A program made the translations under genes and the position numbers. The notes below the pieces were generated by a model. The model saw only the letters and a program-made list of their open reading frames with translations. It ran no database searches and was not told where the DNA came from. From positions 1-37,184 of the forward strand of contig CANJUF010000030.1 of assembly GCA_947477745.1 (NCBI GenBank): a stretch of DNA of 37,184 bases. The letters are read 5' to 3'. Origin of the DNA: Sphingomonadaceae bacterium (GTDB lineage Bacteria; Pseudomonadota; Alphaproteobacteria; Sphingomonadales; Sphingomonadaceae). Numbering within the stretch: position 1 is the stretch's first letter; each line of letters begins with the position of its first letter. Of this stretch, positions 7,952 through 15,701 are shown piece by piece.

Positions 7952-8131
7952 ATGACCGACAAACCCGATACCGACTGGAAAACCAAGGCCGCGCTGGCTG
8001 CCGGCGCCGCTGTAGGCTCGGCTGCGATTGCCGCGGCGCTGCTGTTCGCCAACCGGCGCCGCAAGGACAAGGCCGATGGCCAGCCTCCCGCCACCGGCAA
8101 AGCCCCTCACTATCCGCCGGAGACCGACTGA
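7952..8131 (+). CDS. Small single-pass membrane protein between leuC and leuD
   Basis: A 59-residue product with one hydrophobic segment ([22 protein letters not shown], about residues 12-33) followed by a basic stretch RRRKDK and a polar tail. A TTG at 7943 could extend it by three residues, but the ATG at 7952 is preferred; GGAAGG lies at 7945-7950, unusually close. The stop codon overlaps the start of leuD as TGATG, which supports translation and coupling. No family recognised; the RRR after the membrane helix suggests a cytoplasmic C-terminus. Confidence 0.65.
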   Translation: MTDKPDTDWKTKAALAAGAAVGSAAIAAALLFANRRRKDKADGQPPATGKAPHYPPETD

Positions 8132-8727
8132 TGGAACCGATCAGGCAGGTCGAAGGCCGCGCCATCCCGTTCGGGCGCAAGAACGTCGATACCGATGTGA
8201 TCATCACCGCGCACTGGCTCAAGACGATCAGCCGCGAAGGGCTTGGCGCGGGCGCATTCGAAGCGGTGCGCAAGGAGCCGGGCAACGTCTTCGATGACCC
8301 GACCTTCGCCGGCGCGCCGATCCTGATTGCGGGCGACAATTTCGGCTGCGGATCGAGCCGCGAACATGCCGCCTGGGCTATGCTCGACATGGGCGTTACT
8401 TGCGTGATCGCGCCCAGCTTTTCCGACATTTTCGCCAGCAATGCCTTCAAGAACGGCCTGCTCACCGTGGCGCTGCCGCAGGAGGTGATCGACCGGCTGA
8501 TGGAAGTCGCGCAGACCGATCCGATCCACGTCGATCTCGAATCGCAGACCGTGACCACCCCGTTCCAGGACCGTTTCGAGTTTCCGATCGATCCGTTCCG
8601 TAAGCATTGCCTGCTGGACGGCCTTGACGAGGTGGGGCTGACGCTCGCGCGCGGCGATGCGATTTCCGCCTATGAAGCCAAAGCCGCGTCCAGCCTGCCG
8701 TTCCTGGCCCGGACCGTTGCGGCCTGA
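8131..8727 (+). CDS. leuD: 3-isopropylmalate dehydratase small subunit
   Basis: The small (swivel) subunit of isopropylmalate isomerase. The 198-residue product has the family motifs [20 protein letters not shown] near the N-terminus, [20 protein letters not shown] around residues 66-85 and [20 protein letters not shown] near residues 92-111. It overlaps the upstream small membrane gene by one base (TGATG). With leuC upstream it forms the full enzyme; leuB and leuA are not in this window. The next gene is 65 bp away. Confidence 0.98.
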   Translation: MEPIRQVEGRAIPFGRKNVDTDVIITAHWLKTISREGLGAGAFEAVRKEPGNVFDDPTFAGAPILIAGDNFGCGSSREHAAWAMLDMGVTCVIAPSFSDIFASNAFKNGLLTVALPQEVIDRLMEVAQTDPIHVDLESQTVTTPFQDRFEFPIDPFRKHCLLDGLDEVGLTLARGDAISAYEAKAASSLPFLARTVAA

Positions 8728-8792
8728 GGGATTGCAAGGCGCTGTGCCCGGCTCTATCGCCGGGCTTCAAGACTAACCGAGGATTGACCGCA

Positions 8793-9116
8793 ATGACCGA
8801 TTTCAACGACCGTGAGCGCGGCGAGGAAGCCCACTTCGCGCACGATCAGGACATGCAGTTCCGTATCCAGGCGCGCCGCAACCGGCTGCTTGGCGAATGG
8901 GCCGCGGCGCGGATGAAACTGTCTCCGGCCGAAACCGACGCCTATGCCAAGTCGGTCGTGCAGGCCGATTTCGAGGAAGCGGGCGACGAGGACGTGATCC
9001 GCAAGCTTCTGGGCGATCTCACCTCGGCCGGCATCGAGACGAGCGACGCCGAGCTGCGCGCCGCGCTTGAGGAAAAGGCCGTCGAGGCGCGCCGTGCGCT
9101 GATGGGCGAAGCCTGA
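8793..9116 (+). CDS. ATPase inhibitor subunit zeta (DUF1476)
   Basis: A 107-residue member of DUF1476, identified in Paracoccus and relatives as the zeta subunit, an inhibitor of reverse ATP hydrolysis by the alphaproteobacterial F1FO-ATPase. The N-terminal inhibitory part reads MTDFNDRERGEEAHFAHDQD and the rest is predicted helical (FRIQARRNRLLGEWAA). The ATG at 8793 fits the family start; a TTG at 8784 upstream is rejected because AGGA at 8780-8783 is properly spaced for the ATG. It is followed after 1 nt by a BolA gene. ATP synthase genes themselves are not here. Confidence 0.9.
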   Translation: MTDFNDRERGEEAHFAHDQDMQFRIQARRNRLLGEWAAARMKLSPAETDAYAKSVVQADFEEAGDEDVIRKLLGDLTSAGIETSDAELRAALEEKAVEARRALMGEA

Positions 9117-9117
9117 C

Positions 9118-9351
9118 ATGGCAATGGCGGCGCACGACATCGAGGCGCTGATCAAGGCCGCGCTGCCCGATGCCGAGGTCACGATCACCGACCTTGCCGG
9201 CGACGGCGACCATTATGCCGCGCGCGTCGTTTCCGAGGCCTTTCGCGGCAAGCTGCGCCCTGCCCAGCACCGCATGGTCTACGATGCGCTCGGCGGCAGG
9301 ATGGGCGGCGAACTTCACGCCTTGCAACTGACCACCGCCGTTCCCAACTAA
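9118..9351 (+). CDS. BolA family protein
   Basis: A 77-residue BolA-type protein. BolA-like proteins pair with CGFS glutaredoxins and take part in [2Fe-2S] cluster handling and iron regulation. The core reads IEALIKAALPDAEVTITDLAGDG with the conserved HYAARVVSEAFRGKLRPAQHRMVYDALGG divided over residues 32-60; the family His is in HRMVYDAL. It begins immediately after the zeta subunit stop and is followed 34 nt later by the CGFS glutaredoxin, the classical partner, so functional pairing is strongly suggested by position. Short N-terminal form (BolA2/IbaG-like) rather than long BolA. Confidence 0.93.
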   Translation: MAMAAHDIEALIKAALPDAEVTITDLAGDGDHYAARVVSEAFRGKLRPAQHRMVYDALGGRMGGELHALQLTTAVPN

Positions 9352-9385
9352 CTGCGTGTGATTTGCAATATAGGAATTGCCTGAC

Positions 9386-9712
9386 ATGTCCGACACCAAT
9401 GCCCGCATCGGCGAAATCGTTCAGGGCAACGACGTCGTGCTGTTCATGAAAGGCACGCCGCTGTTCCCGCAATGCGGTTTTTCGAGCAAGGCGATCGCCA
9501 TCCTCGACCATCTCGGCGTCCCCTATGAGACGGTCGACGTGCTGCAGGACCAGGAAATCCGCCAGGGCATCAAGTCCTATTCGGACTGGCCGACCATCCC
9601 GCAGCTTTATATCAAGGGCGAATTCGTCGGCGGCAGCGACATCATGATGGAGATGTTCGAGGCCGGCGAGCTGCACCAGTTGATCGCGGACGCAAACATC
9701 GCGCAAGGCTGA
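9386..9712 (+). CDS. grxD: Monothiol glutaredoxin (CGFS, Grx4/GrxD type)
   Basis: A 108-residue monothiol glutaredoxin that binds and transfers a glutathione-ligated [2Fe-2S] cluster together with BolA partners. The active site CGFS lies at residues 30-33 in KGTPLFPQCGFSSKA. Further family features are TIPQLYIKGEFVGGSDIMMEM around residues 71-92. The ATG at 9386 is preceded by AGGA at 9372-9375; a TTG at 9377 is not needed. It is the last gene of the zeta-BolA-Grx block and is followed by a strong intrinsic terminator. Confidence 0.96.
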   Translation: MSDTNARIGEIVQGNDVVLFMKGTPLFPQCGFSSKAIAILDHLGVPYETVDVLQDQEIRQGIKSYSDWPTIPQLYIKGEFVGGSDIMMEMFEAGELHQLIADANIAQG

Positions 9713-9738
9713 GTCGCGCCTGAAGATGACGCAATGAG

Positions 9739-9765
9739 AGCGCCGGCCAGTCCGGCGCTTTTTTT
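9739..9765 (+). terminator. Intrinsic terminator after grxD
   Basis: AGCGCCGG (9739-9746) pairs perfectly with CCGGCGCT (9752-9759) around a 5-nt loop and is followed by six T residues and more T-rich sequence. It closes the zeta-BolA-grxD unit on the plus strand. Confidence 0.92.
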
Positions 9766-10036
9766 GTTTGTAAGGGTCCGGGGAGAGGCTCGGGGAGGCA
9801 GGGCCCTGGAGACTTGGGCCCCGCCTCGTTCGAGACTGCTTGGGGGTAGCACATACTATGCATTGGCCGTGCCAGTTTTATTATCTAACTGATATAATGT
9901 GATTTTATCATTTATGGCGGTCTCCGAGAACGCGCGGTTGTAAAGCGTCCCGACAGCCAGCCTCTCTCCAAGACCGACCGGCACAATCTGCAAAACCGGC
10001 TTGCGTCCCTGGCAAAGCCGCGCAAGGGTTGCGGCC
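9766..10036. other. Intergenic region with an A/T-rich island
   Basis: No convincing gene. It contains an A/T-rich stretch around 9877-9915 (TTTTATTATC, GATATAATG, GATTTTATC), unlike the surrounding G/C-rich DNA, probably promoter DNA for the Nudix gene. A 60-codon minus-strand frame across it (9856-10038) is rejected in the list below. Confidence 0.4.
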
Positions 10037-10867
10037 ATGGATAATTATCATCACGCGCTCTACCCCGCGACCGGACCAATGCCCGAAGACGGCCCCAAGG
10101 TCGTCCCAGCAGCCACCATCATCATCCTGCGCAAGGGCCGCGAAAGCGCCGCGCCCGAGTTCCTGATGGTCCAGCGCGCCAAGGAGATGCGCTTTGCCGG
10201 CGGCGCGGCTGTATTCCCCGGCGGACGGATCGATCCTTCTGATCGCGATCTCGCCGCGCGGCTCGCGCCTCACGCCGATCCCGAAATCGCCGCCTCGCAA
10301 GTCGCCGGCATCCGCGAAACCCTCGAAGAGACGGGGCTCGTCATCGCGATGCGTCAGGCGATCACCGCCGATGAAGCGCGCGAGGCGCGCAAGATGCTGT
10401 TCGTGGAGGAGAACCTCGCTCCGGTGCTCGACCGTTTCGGCTGGCAGCCGGATCTCGACGCGCTGACCTATTTCGCGCACTGGTGCCCGCCGATGGACAA
10501 GGCCTTCGACACGCGCTTCTTCGTCTATGACATCGGCACCGGCTCGGTCGATATCGAGGTTGACGCGACCGAGAACACCCACCTGTTCTGGACTTCGGCG
10601 CAAGGCGCGCTCGACCTGCTGGAGCGGGGCGAAATTTCGCTGATCTTCCCGACCATGCGCAATGTCGAGCGGCTTGCCCTGTTCGCCGACGTTTCCGAAG
10701 CCATTGCCCATGCTCAGGCCTATCCGCCAAAACGGATGGCGGCCCAGCGCCAAACCATCGACGGCGAGGATTTCGTCACGATCCCCGAAGATCGAGGCTA
10801 TCCGATCACGCGCCAGACGGTTGCCGAAGCGCGGCGCGGCGGAACACCGTTCAAGAACGTGAGCTGA
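10037..10867 (+). CDS. Nudix hydrolase with split Nudix box (NUDT19-like)
   Basis: A 276-residue Nudix-fold hydrolase. The Nudix box is interrupted: FPGGRIDPSDRD (60-71) supplies the first Gly and RETLEETG (93-100) the catalytic helix, but the spacing between them is about 30 residues rather than 14, so about 16 residues are inserted. The NUDT19/NUDT7-like CoA diphosphatases share such an insertion, so a CoA or nucleoside-diphosphate derivative is a likely substrate (inference). The start ATG at 10037 (MDNYHHALYPATGPMPEDGP) is chosen; an upstream TTG at 10001 is unlikely. Neighbours DUF3606 and TesB thioesterase fit a CoA metabolism context, but the link is only positional. Confidence 0.88.
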   Translation: MDNYHHALYPATGPMPEDGPKVVPAATIIILRKGRESAAPEFLMVQRAKEMRFAGGAAVFPGGRIDPSDRDLAARLAPHADPEIAASQVAGIRETLEETGLVIAMRQAITADEAREARKMLFVEENLAPVLDRFGWQPDLDALTYFAHWCPPMDKAFDTRFFVYDIGTGSVDIEVDATENTHLFWTSAQGALDLLERGEISLIFPTMRNVERLALFADVSEAIAHAQAYPPKRMAAQRQTIDGEDFVTIPEDRGYPITRQTVAEARRGGTPFKNVS

Positions 10868-10990
10868 CTGCAGAAAAGCCGCAACAGTAGCGCGGCGATG
10901 CGACGAGCCGAGACTTTCGCTTCATCTGGGCTTCATGTTGGCGCTGGCACTTTTCGTCAGGGGTGGAAACCACATTTCGGACATAACTCA

Positions 10991-11164
10991 ATGACTACCA
11001 GCACCAGCCGCACCTATACCGGCGTCGGGTATGACCCGACCTATTTCGCCCGCAAGCACCGCATTTCCAAGCAACAGGCCCGCGATCTGATGCGCAAATT
11101 CGGCCACGACCGCGACCAGCTCAACGATGCGGCGATAGCGCTCAGGAACGCATCGCAGGCCTAA
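10991..11164 (+). CDS. DUF3606 domain protein
   Basis: A 57-residue protein that is essentially one DUF3606 domain, with the pattern KHRISKQQARDLMRKFGHDRDQL (residues 23-45, split here for reading) that resembles a small helix-turn-helix. The family is of unknown function and common in alphaproteobacteria. The ATG at 10991 is preceded by an A/T-rich stretch and weak Shine-Dalgarno. It is 123 bp after the Nudix gene and converges on the TesB gene 14 bp away. Confidence 0.88.
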   Translation: MTTSTSRTYTGVGYDPTYFARKHRISKQQARDLMRKFGHDRDQLNDAAIALRNASQA

Positions 11165-11178
11165 GGCCCGCCGCAGGC

Positions 11179-12030
11179 CTACATCCGCAGCAGGCCTTCC
11201 TGCGAGATCGAGCATATCCGCGTGCCATCTCGCCGGAACATCGCCGCGCGGATCAGCGTGCGGCCCTCGCCCGCCCAGTCGCTGTGCTGCTCGAACAGGG
11301 TCCAGTCGGAGACATCGGGCGCAGCGTGAAAGCGCACGGCATGGTCCACGCTGGCGACGACCGGGCGCCCGCCCAGCAGTTCCTCGCGGTGCGGCTGGAG
11401 CGCGGTGCCGATCATCAGCAAGTCGCTGGCATAGGCGATCATGTGCCGCGCCATCGCGGGCGGTGCCTGGTGCGAATCGCGAAACCGGATCCACAGCAGC
11501 GTGCGCCCCGGCGCATTGGTGCGCTCGCTTGGCGCCATGCGCCCGCCGATGACCGGGCGCACTTCGAGGATGTCGAACGGCGAGCCGGGTTCGAGCGCGG
11601 CGGCTTCCTCGGGGATCTGCTGATAGGAAAGGTAATCCTCGGGCTGCCCGGCCTGCGGCTTGGGCAGTTCGTCACGCGAAGGCCCCTGTTCGCCGGTATG
11701 CCACGAGGCGATCATCGAGAGGATCGGCTTGCCCAATTGGTTGGCAACGATCCGCCGGTTGGAGAAACTGCCGCCGTCGCGCTCGCGCTCAACCGCGCAT
11801 TCGATCGGCTCGCCGCGCACGCCCGCGCGCAGGAAATAGGCGTGGAACGAGTTCACCAGCCGGTCCTCGCCCACGGTCGCGGTGCCGGCAGCGAGCGCCT
11901 GCGCGACGATCTGCCCGCCGAACAGCCGCGCCCAGCCGCCGCGCGTGTTGGTCATGCGGAACCGGTCTTCGCCCAGCGGTTCGGGCACGAGGATATCGCC
12001 CAGCTTCTCGATCACGGCATCTTCACTCAT
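11179..12030 (-). CDS. tesB: Acyl-CoA thioesterase II (TesB family)
   Basis: A 283-residue double hot-dog thioesterase that hydrolyses medium- to long-chain acyl-CoA. Two hot-dog halves are visible: an N-terminal one with GGWARLFGGQIVAQALAAG (residues 31-49) and HAYFLRAGVRGEPIECAVER, and a C-terminal one with SVDHAVRFHAAPDVSDWTLF and the closing SISQEGLLRM that carries the conserved catalytic Gln. The start at 12030 (MSEDAVIEKLGDIL) is preferred because AAAGGAG lies 11-17 nt upstream; the open frame extends far beyond without TesB character. It is divergent from the SDR gene; the 145-bp region between them should hold both promoters. Confidence 0.92.
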   Translation of the reverse strand: MSEDAVIEKLGDILVPEPLGEDRFRMTNTRGGWARLFGGQIVAQALAAGTATVGEDRLVNSFHAYFLRAGVRGEPIECAVERERDGGSFSNRRIVANQLGKPILSMIASWHTGEQGPSRDELPKPQAGQPEDYLSYQQIPEEAAALEPGSPFDILEVRPVIGGRMAPSERTNAPGRTLLWIRFRDSHQAPPAMARHMIAYASDLLMIGTALQPHREELLGGRPVVASVDHAVRFHAAPDVSDWTLFEQHSDWAGEGRTLIRAAMFRRDGTRICSISQEGLLRM

Positions 12031-12175
12031 CGCGCCAGTTGCTCCTTTGGCTGCCTCGCCAATCCCCTTGCAAATCGCATGGCGCGGGGAAAGCGATAAC
12101 TGAATCTGATCCTTGCCGTTGATTTCCGCGCCGAAGCCGACAAGACTGTGCCGATACATGGGAGAGGGAAGAGCA

Positions 12176-12916
12176 ATGGCAGGACAGGAACTCGAAGGCC
12201 GCAGGATCATCGTCACCGGAGCGGGGTCGGGCATGGGCCGCGCCATAGCGACCCTGTTCGCCCAGCACGGCGCGCGCCAGACACTGTTCGACATAAACGC
12301 CGAGGGCCTGGCCGCGCTCGCGATCGACAATGCCGACACCGCCGTCGTCAACATGGCCGACCTCGCGCAGGTCCAGGCCGCGACCGATGCCGCGGCCGAG
12401 GCGATGGGCGGCATCGACGGCGTGGTCAACGCCGCGGGCATCCTGCGCGTGATCCCCTTTGCCGAAACCGGGCCGGACGTGTGGCACGAGGTGATGGGCG
12501 TGAACCTGCACGGTCCCTATTACCTGTGCCATGCCGCGCTCCCCCACATGAAGCGCGCCGACAAGGCCACGGTGGTCAACATCTCCTCGCTCGCCGGGCT
12601 GATAGCGCCCGAGGGAATGAGCGCCTACGCCGCCACCAAGGCGGGGCTGATCGGCCTGACCCGCGTGATGGCGGCCGATCTCGGCCCGAAGATCCGCGCC
12701 AACGCCATCGCGCCGGGTGTCATCAAGACCGCCATGACCCTGGGCATGGTGCAGGGATCGTCCGCCGGGGTGGACGAAATGGGGCTAGGCAACGCCACCG
12801 GCCGCCCGGGAACGCCCGAGGAAATTGCCGAACTGGCGCTGTTCCTTTCGAGCGACCGCTCAAGCTTCATCAACGGCACCACCACCGCGATCGACGGCGG
12901 CGCGAGCTGGCACTAA
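12176..12916 (+). CDS. Short-chain dehydrogenase/reductase
   Basis: A 246-residue classical SDR oxidoreductase with a Rossmann NAD(P)-binding fold. Visible motifs: cofactor glycine motif TGAGSGMG (14-21), Asp39 after the second strand (FDI) suggesting NAD preference, NAAG (85-88), Asn110, Ser138, Tyr151 and Lys155 in YAATK, and the closing NGTTTAIDGGASWH. The ATG at 12176 has a strong GGAGAGGGAAGAG ribosome binding site at 12161-12173; an upstream ATG-like frame from 12113 is rejected. Substrate cannot be read from sequence. Its neighbours, a divergent thioesterase and a convergent NTF2-like protein, suggest lipid or hydrocarbon metabolism (inference). Confidence 0.93.
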   Translation: MAGQELEGRRIIVTGAGSGMGRAIATLFAQHGARQTLFDINAEGLAALAIDNADTAVVNMADLAQVQAATDAAAEAMGGIDGVVNAAGILRVIPFAETGPDVWHEVMGVNLHGPYYLCHAALPHMKRADKATVVNISSLAGLIAPEGMSAYAATKAGLIGLTRVMAADLGPKIRANAIAPGVIKTAMTLGMVQGSSAGVDEMGLGNATGRPGTPEEIAELALFLSSDRSSFINGTTTAIDGGASWH

Positions 12917-12938
12917 CGCGGCTGCAAAGGGCAAGCGC

Positions 12939-13511
12939 TCAGGCCGCCAGTTCCGCCCGCCGCTTTGCCAGATAGCGGTGGAACGCCTCGGGCGCGTCGG
13001 CCGGGTCGATCTTGCGGATGCAATCAGGCGGATAATAGGCCCAGCTTTCCTCGCCAAGGATGCGCGCCTGCTCGTCATAAGGCCACACGATCAGCGAATT
13101 GTAGGATAGCAGGTAAGTGCCATCGGGATCGTCGACGACGGGGCTGGCCACAAACAAATCGCGGCCCCACATCACGATCTTCACCACGCCTTCGGTGATG
13201 ATCGCATCGTCGGCGACGATGATCCGGGCCTTGAGCGATTCGAGGATATGGCGGCCCTTGGCGAAAATCTGCTCGATGTAGAAGCGCCGGACGTTCTCGA
13301 TGCCTTCGGGATTCATTTCCGGGCCCTGCGACTGGACGCGGTAGACCGGGTGCGGGGCGAGGGTACCAAGCACCGCTTCGAGATCTTCCTCCACCTCGCC
13401 GCGGGCGTGCTGGTAAAGCCGCTCGAGCATGAGCTTGTGGCGCGGGTTGGTGGTCGCGGCGAGCCGCTCGCCGATTTCCCGGTAGGTGATGGTCTGGTCT
13501 ATGATCGCCAT
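12939..13511 (-). CDS. Nuclear transport factor 2 (SnoaL)-like protein
   Basis: A 190-residue protein of the NTF2-like superfamily, a cone-shaped fold used by polyketide cyclases, dehydratases and binding proteins. The pattern is an N-terminal helical part (MLERLYQHARGEVEEDLEAVL) and beta strands with YRVQSQGPEMNPEGIENVRRF, then IIVADDAIITEGVVKIVMWG and TYLLSYNSLIVWPYDE. The ATG at 13511 (MAIIDQTITYREIG) is chosen; the open frame beyond it runs through the tRNA-associated region. Convergent with the SDR gene 22 bp away. The role is unknown; SDR plus NTF2-like pairs occur in steroid and terpenoid catabolism in this order, which is only a hint. Confidence 0.75.
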   Translation of the reverse strand: MAIIDQTITYREIGERLAATTNPRHKLMLERLYQHARGEVEEDLEAVLGTLAPHPVYRVQSQGPEMNPEGIENVRRFYIEQIFAKGRHILESLKARIIVADDAIITEGVVKIVMWGRDLFVASPVVDDPDGTYLLSYNSLIVWPYDEQARILGEESWAYYPPDCIRKIDPADAPEAFHRYLAKRRAELAA

Positions 13512-13533
13512 GGCATCCTCATCCTGTGTTTTA

Positions 13534-13552
13534 TGGCGCGCCCGGCAGGACT
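13534..13552 (-). repeat. Second copy of the tRNA-Arg 3' end (19 bp)
   Basis: TGGCGCGCCCGGCAGGACT occurs here and again at 13663-13681, where it is the last 19 nt of tRNA-Arg (T-arm half, acceptor strand, discriminator and CCA, read on the minus strand). Same orientation, 129 bp apart. Direct duplications of tRNA 3' ends are typical att-type borders. Confidence 0.7.
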
Positions 13553-13662
13553 GTGCTCGCTTCGCTCGCTCGTCTCCGCGCCTTGCGGCGCTTCGACTCC
13601 GAAAGTCCGAGCCAGCCATGACCAGACCAGACTTCCCCTGCCCCTTCGGGACATGTGAAGTC
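13553..13662 (-). other. Structured spacer downstream of tRNA-Arg
   Basis: Three hairpins are visible on the minus strand: GAAGTCTGG/CCAGACTTC (13627-13665, its end overlapping the tRNA CCA), GACT-TTCGG-AGTC (13595-13607) and GCGCC-GCAA-GGCGC (13578-13591), the last with a GNRA tetraloop. No gene is evident. It could be a tRNA trailer, a small RNA or the core of a tiny mobile element. Confidence 0.45.
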
Positions 13663-13739
13663 TGGCGCGCCCGGCAGGACTCGAACCTGCTACCTCAAGA
13701 TTAGAAGTCTCGCGCTCTATCCAGATGAGCTACGGGCGC
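13663..13739 (-). tRNA. tRNA-Arg (anticodon TCT)
   Basis: Folds into a full cloverleaf on the minus strand: acceptor GCGCCCG/CGGGCGC, D-arm GCTC/GAGC, anticodon stem CGAGA/TCTTG with loop CTTCTAA giving anticodon TCT, T-arm GCAGG-TTCGAGT-CCTGC, discriminator G and an encoded CCA (13663-13665). It reads AGA codons, rare in this G/C-rich DNA. Its 3' end is repeated at 13534-13552. Confidence 0.96.
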
Positions 13740-13857
13740 GCGCGTTTCCTCCATTACCCGCTCGCGAGCCCCGCGCAAACTGCATCCATTTCCGATTTCC
13801 CCGACGCGGGTCGCGCACACGCTTGCCAATCGCGGCATTGCGGCTAACGCTGCCTTG

Positions 13858-14604
13858 ATGAGCGAGGAAAGCCTCACACCGATCGACGGACAGGCAAGCG
13901 CGCGCCGCCACTTCCGCTATTTCGACTATGTCATGGCGGCTTTCGTCGCGATCCTGCTGCTCTCCAACCTGATCGGCGCGGCCAAGCTTTCCACCGTCGC
14001 GGGCTTCACCTTTGGCGCGGGCATCCTGTTCTTTCCGGTCAGTTACGTGCTCGGCGACGTGCTCACCGAGGTCTATGGCTATGCCAATGCGCGGCGCTGC
14101 ATCTGGGCGGGCTTTGCCGCGATGGTGTTCATGGCCTTCATGAGCTGGGTCGTGGTCGCCATGCCGCCCGCCGCCTCGTGGGACGGCCAAGCCGCTTACG
14201 AAAGCGTGTTCGGGCAGGTGCCGCGCATCGTGCTCGCCTCGATGCTGGCGTTCTGGGCGGGCGAATTCGTCAATTCCATCGTGCTCGCCAAGATGAAGGT
14301 GTGGACCCGGGGCAAGTACCTTTGGTCGCGCACGATAGGTTCCACCGTGTTCGGGCAAGCGGTCGACAGCGCGATCTTCTATCCAGTCGCGTTCCTCGGC
14401 ATTTGGGAGACGCACGACGTGCTGCTGGTCATGGTCACCAACTGGGCGATGAAGGTCGCCTGGGAAGCGATCCTGACCCCGGTCACCTATGCGGTGGTCG
14501 GCAGGCTCAAGGCGCGCGAAGGCGTCGATGTTTACGACGAGGACACCGATTTCTCCCCCTTTGCCAAGGCGGCCTCGGCGCACGAGGGGCCGACGCTGCA
14601 CTGA
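13858..14604 (+). CDS. Queuosine precursor transporter (YhhQ/VUT family)
   Basis: A 248-residue integral membrane protein of the VUT/YhhQ (DUF165) family, which imports queuosine precursors such as preQ0 or preQ1 for tRNA modification. Six membrane segments are visible, with family motifs FGAGILFFPVSYVLGDVLTE (residues about 57-76) and GEFVNSIVLAKMK (about 136-148), followed by GSTVFGQAVDSAIFYPVAFLG. The ATG at 13858 follows an adjacent TTG; neither has a clear ribosome binding site. The stop codon overlaps the recF start as TGATG. The nearby tRNA-Arg is not a queuosine tRNA, so proximity is not informative. Confidence 0.9.
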   Translation: MSEESLTPIDGQASARRHFRYFDYVMAAFVAILLLSNLIGAAKLSTVAGFTFGAGILFFPVSYVLGDVLTEVYGYANARRCIWAGFAAMVFMAFMSWVVVAMPPAASWDGQAAYESVFGQVPRIVLASMLAFWAGEFVNSIVLAKMKVWTRGKYLWSRTIGSTVFGQAVDSAIFYPVAFLGIWETHDVLLVMVTNWAMKVAWEAILTPVTYAVVGRLKAREGVDVYDEDTDFSPFAKAASAHEGPTLH

Positions 14605-15701
14605 TGGCGCTCGATCGCATTTCGCTTACCTCCTTCCGCAATCACCGCGCCACGCAGATCGACCGGACGCGCCAGTTCAACCTGCTGGTGGGCGAGAACG
14701 GCGCGGGCAAGACCAATGTGCTCGAGGCGATCTCGCTGCTTGCACCGGGCCGGGGGCTGCGGCGCGCGGCCCTTGCCGAAATGGCGGCGCAGCAGGGACC
14801 GGGCGGCTTTACGGTCAGCGCGCGGCTCGATGCCGGTGCGGGCGAGCCGGTGCAGCTTGGCACCGGCGCGGACGGCGCGCAGCCCGGCAAGCGGCTGGTT
14901 TCGGTTAACGGCGCCGCCTCGCCCGCCAACCGGCTGGCCGAGTGGCTCTCGATCGGCTGGCTGACCCCGGCGATGGACCGCCTGTTCACCGAGAGCGCAG
15001 GCGCGCGGCGGCGTTTCCTCGACCGGCTGGTGCTGGCCTTCGCGCCGGGCCACGCGGCCACGGCGAGCCGACTGGAGGCTGCGCTGCGTGAGCGCAACCG
15101 CTTGCTGTCCGATCCGCGCGAGCCGGACCCGCAATGGCTGGGCGGGATCGAAGCGCAACTGGCGGAAGCAGGGGCGGCAGTGGCATCGCAGCGCGCGAGC
15201 ACGGTCGAGCGGCTCGCGGCCATGCTCGAAACGCTGCCGAGCGAGCCTTTTGCGCTGCCTCGCCTTGCTTACAAGCCCGGCGGGCCTTTGGAGGCGGACG
15301 CGCTGGCCCTAACGCTGCGGCAATGTCGCGGTCAAGACCGGGCGGCCGGGCGTACGCTCACCGGCCCGCACCGCGACGAGCTCGCCGTGACCATGGCGGG
15401 CAAGGAACAGGCGGCTGCCGAATGCTCGACCGGCGAACAGAAGGCGATGCTGATTTCGATCGTCCTCGCCCATTCGCGGCTGCTTGAGGAAGATGCCGCG
15501 TCACAGCGTCCGCGCGTACTGTTGCTGGATGAAGTGGCCGCGCACCTCGATCCGGTGCGGCGCGAAGCCCTGTTCGAGCGGCTGCGCCAAGGCCGCGCGC
15601 AGGTGTGGCTGACAGGCACCGAGCGCGCGCCGTTCTCGTCGATCGAGGGCGAGATGGCGGTCTGGGAAGTGCGCGGCGGCGAGGCCCGGAAGGTCGATTA
15701 G
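14604..15701 (+). CDS. recF: DNA replication and repair protein RecF
   Basis: RecF is a SMC-like ATPase that, with RecO and RecR, loads RecA at gaps and stalled forks. The 365-residue product has Walker A GENGAGKT (30-37), the ABC signature STGEQKA near residue 275 and Walker B VLLLDE at 305-310, followed by a D-loop AAHLDP. The start ATG at 14604 overlaps the transporter stop codon, so the two are translationally coupled. In many bacteria recF sits by dnaN and gyrB; here it does not. It overlaps the convergent methyltransferase gene by 4 bp. Confidence 0.96.
   Translation: MALDRISLTSFRNHRATQIDRTRQFNLLVGENGAGKTNVLEAISLLAPGRGLRRAALAEMAAQQGPGGFTVSARLDAGAGEPVQLGTGADGAQPGKRLVSVNGAASPANRLAEWLSIGWLTPAMDRLFTESAGARRRFLDRLVLAFAPGHAATASRLEAALRERNRLLSDPREPDPQWLGGIEAQLAEAGAAVASQRASTVERLAAMLETLPSEPFALPRLAYKPGGPLEADALALTLRQCRGQDRAAGRTLTGPHRDELAVTMAGKEQAAAECSTGEQKAMLISIVLAHSRLLEEDAASQRPRVLLLDEVAAHLDPVRREALFERLRQGRAQVWLTGTERAPFSSIEGEMAVWEVRGGEARKVD

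Noticed and set aside
9856..10038. 60-codon minus-strand frame before the Nudix gene
   Set aside because: It crosses an A/T-rich promoter-like stretch, overlaps the start of the Nudix gene by 2 bp, has no ribosome binding site that I can see and no family signature.
13512..13619. N-terminal extension of the NTF2-like protein across the tRNA-associated spacer
   Set aside because: The extension reads through the hairpins and the tRNA 3' copy; the ATG at 13511 gives the normal family start.
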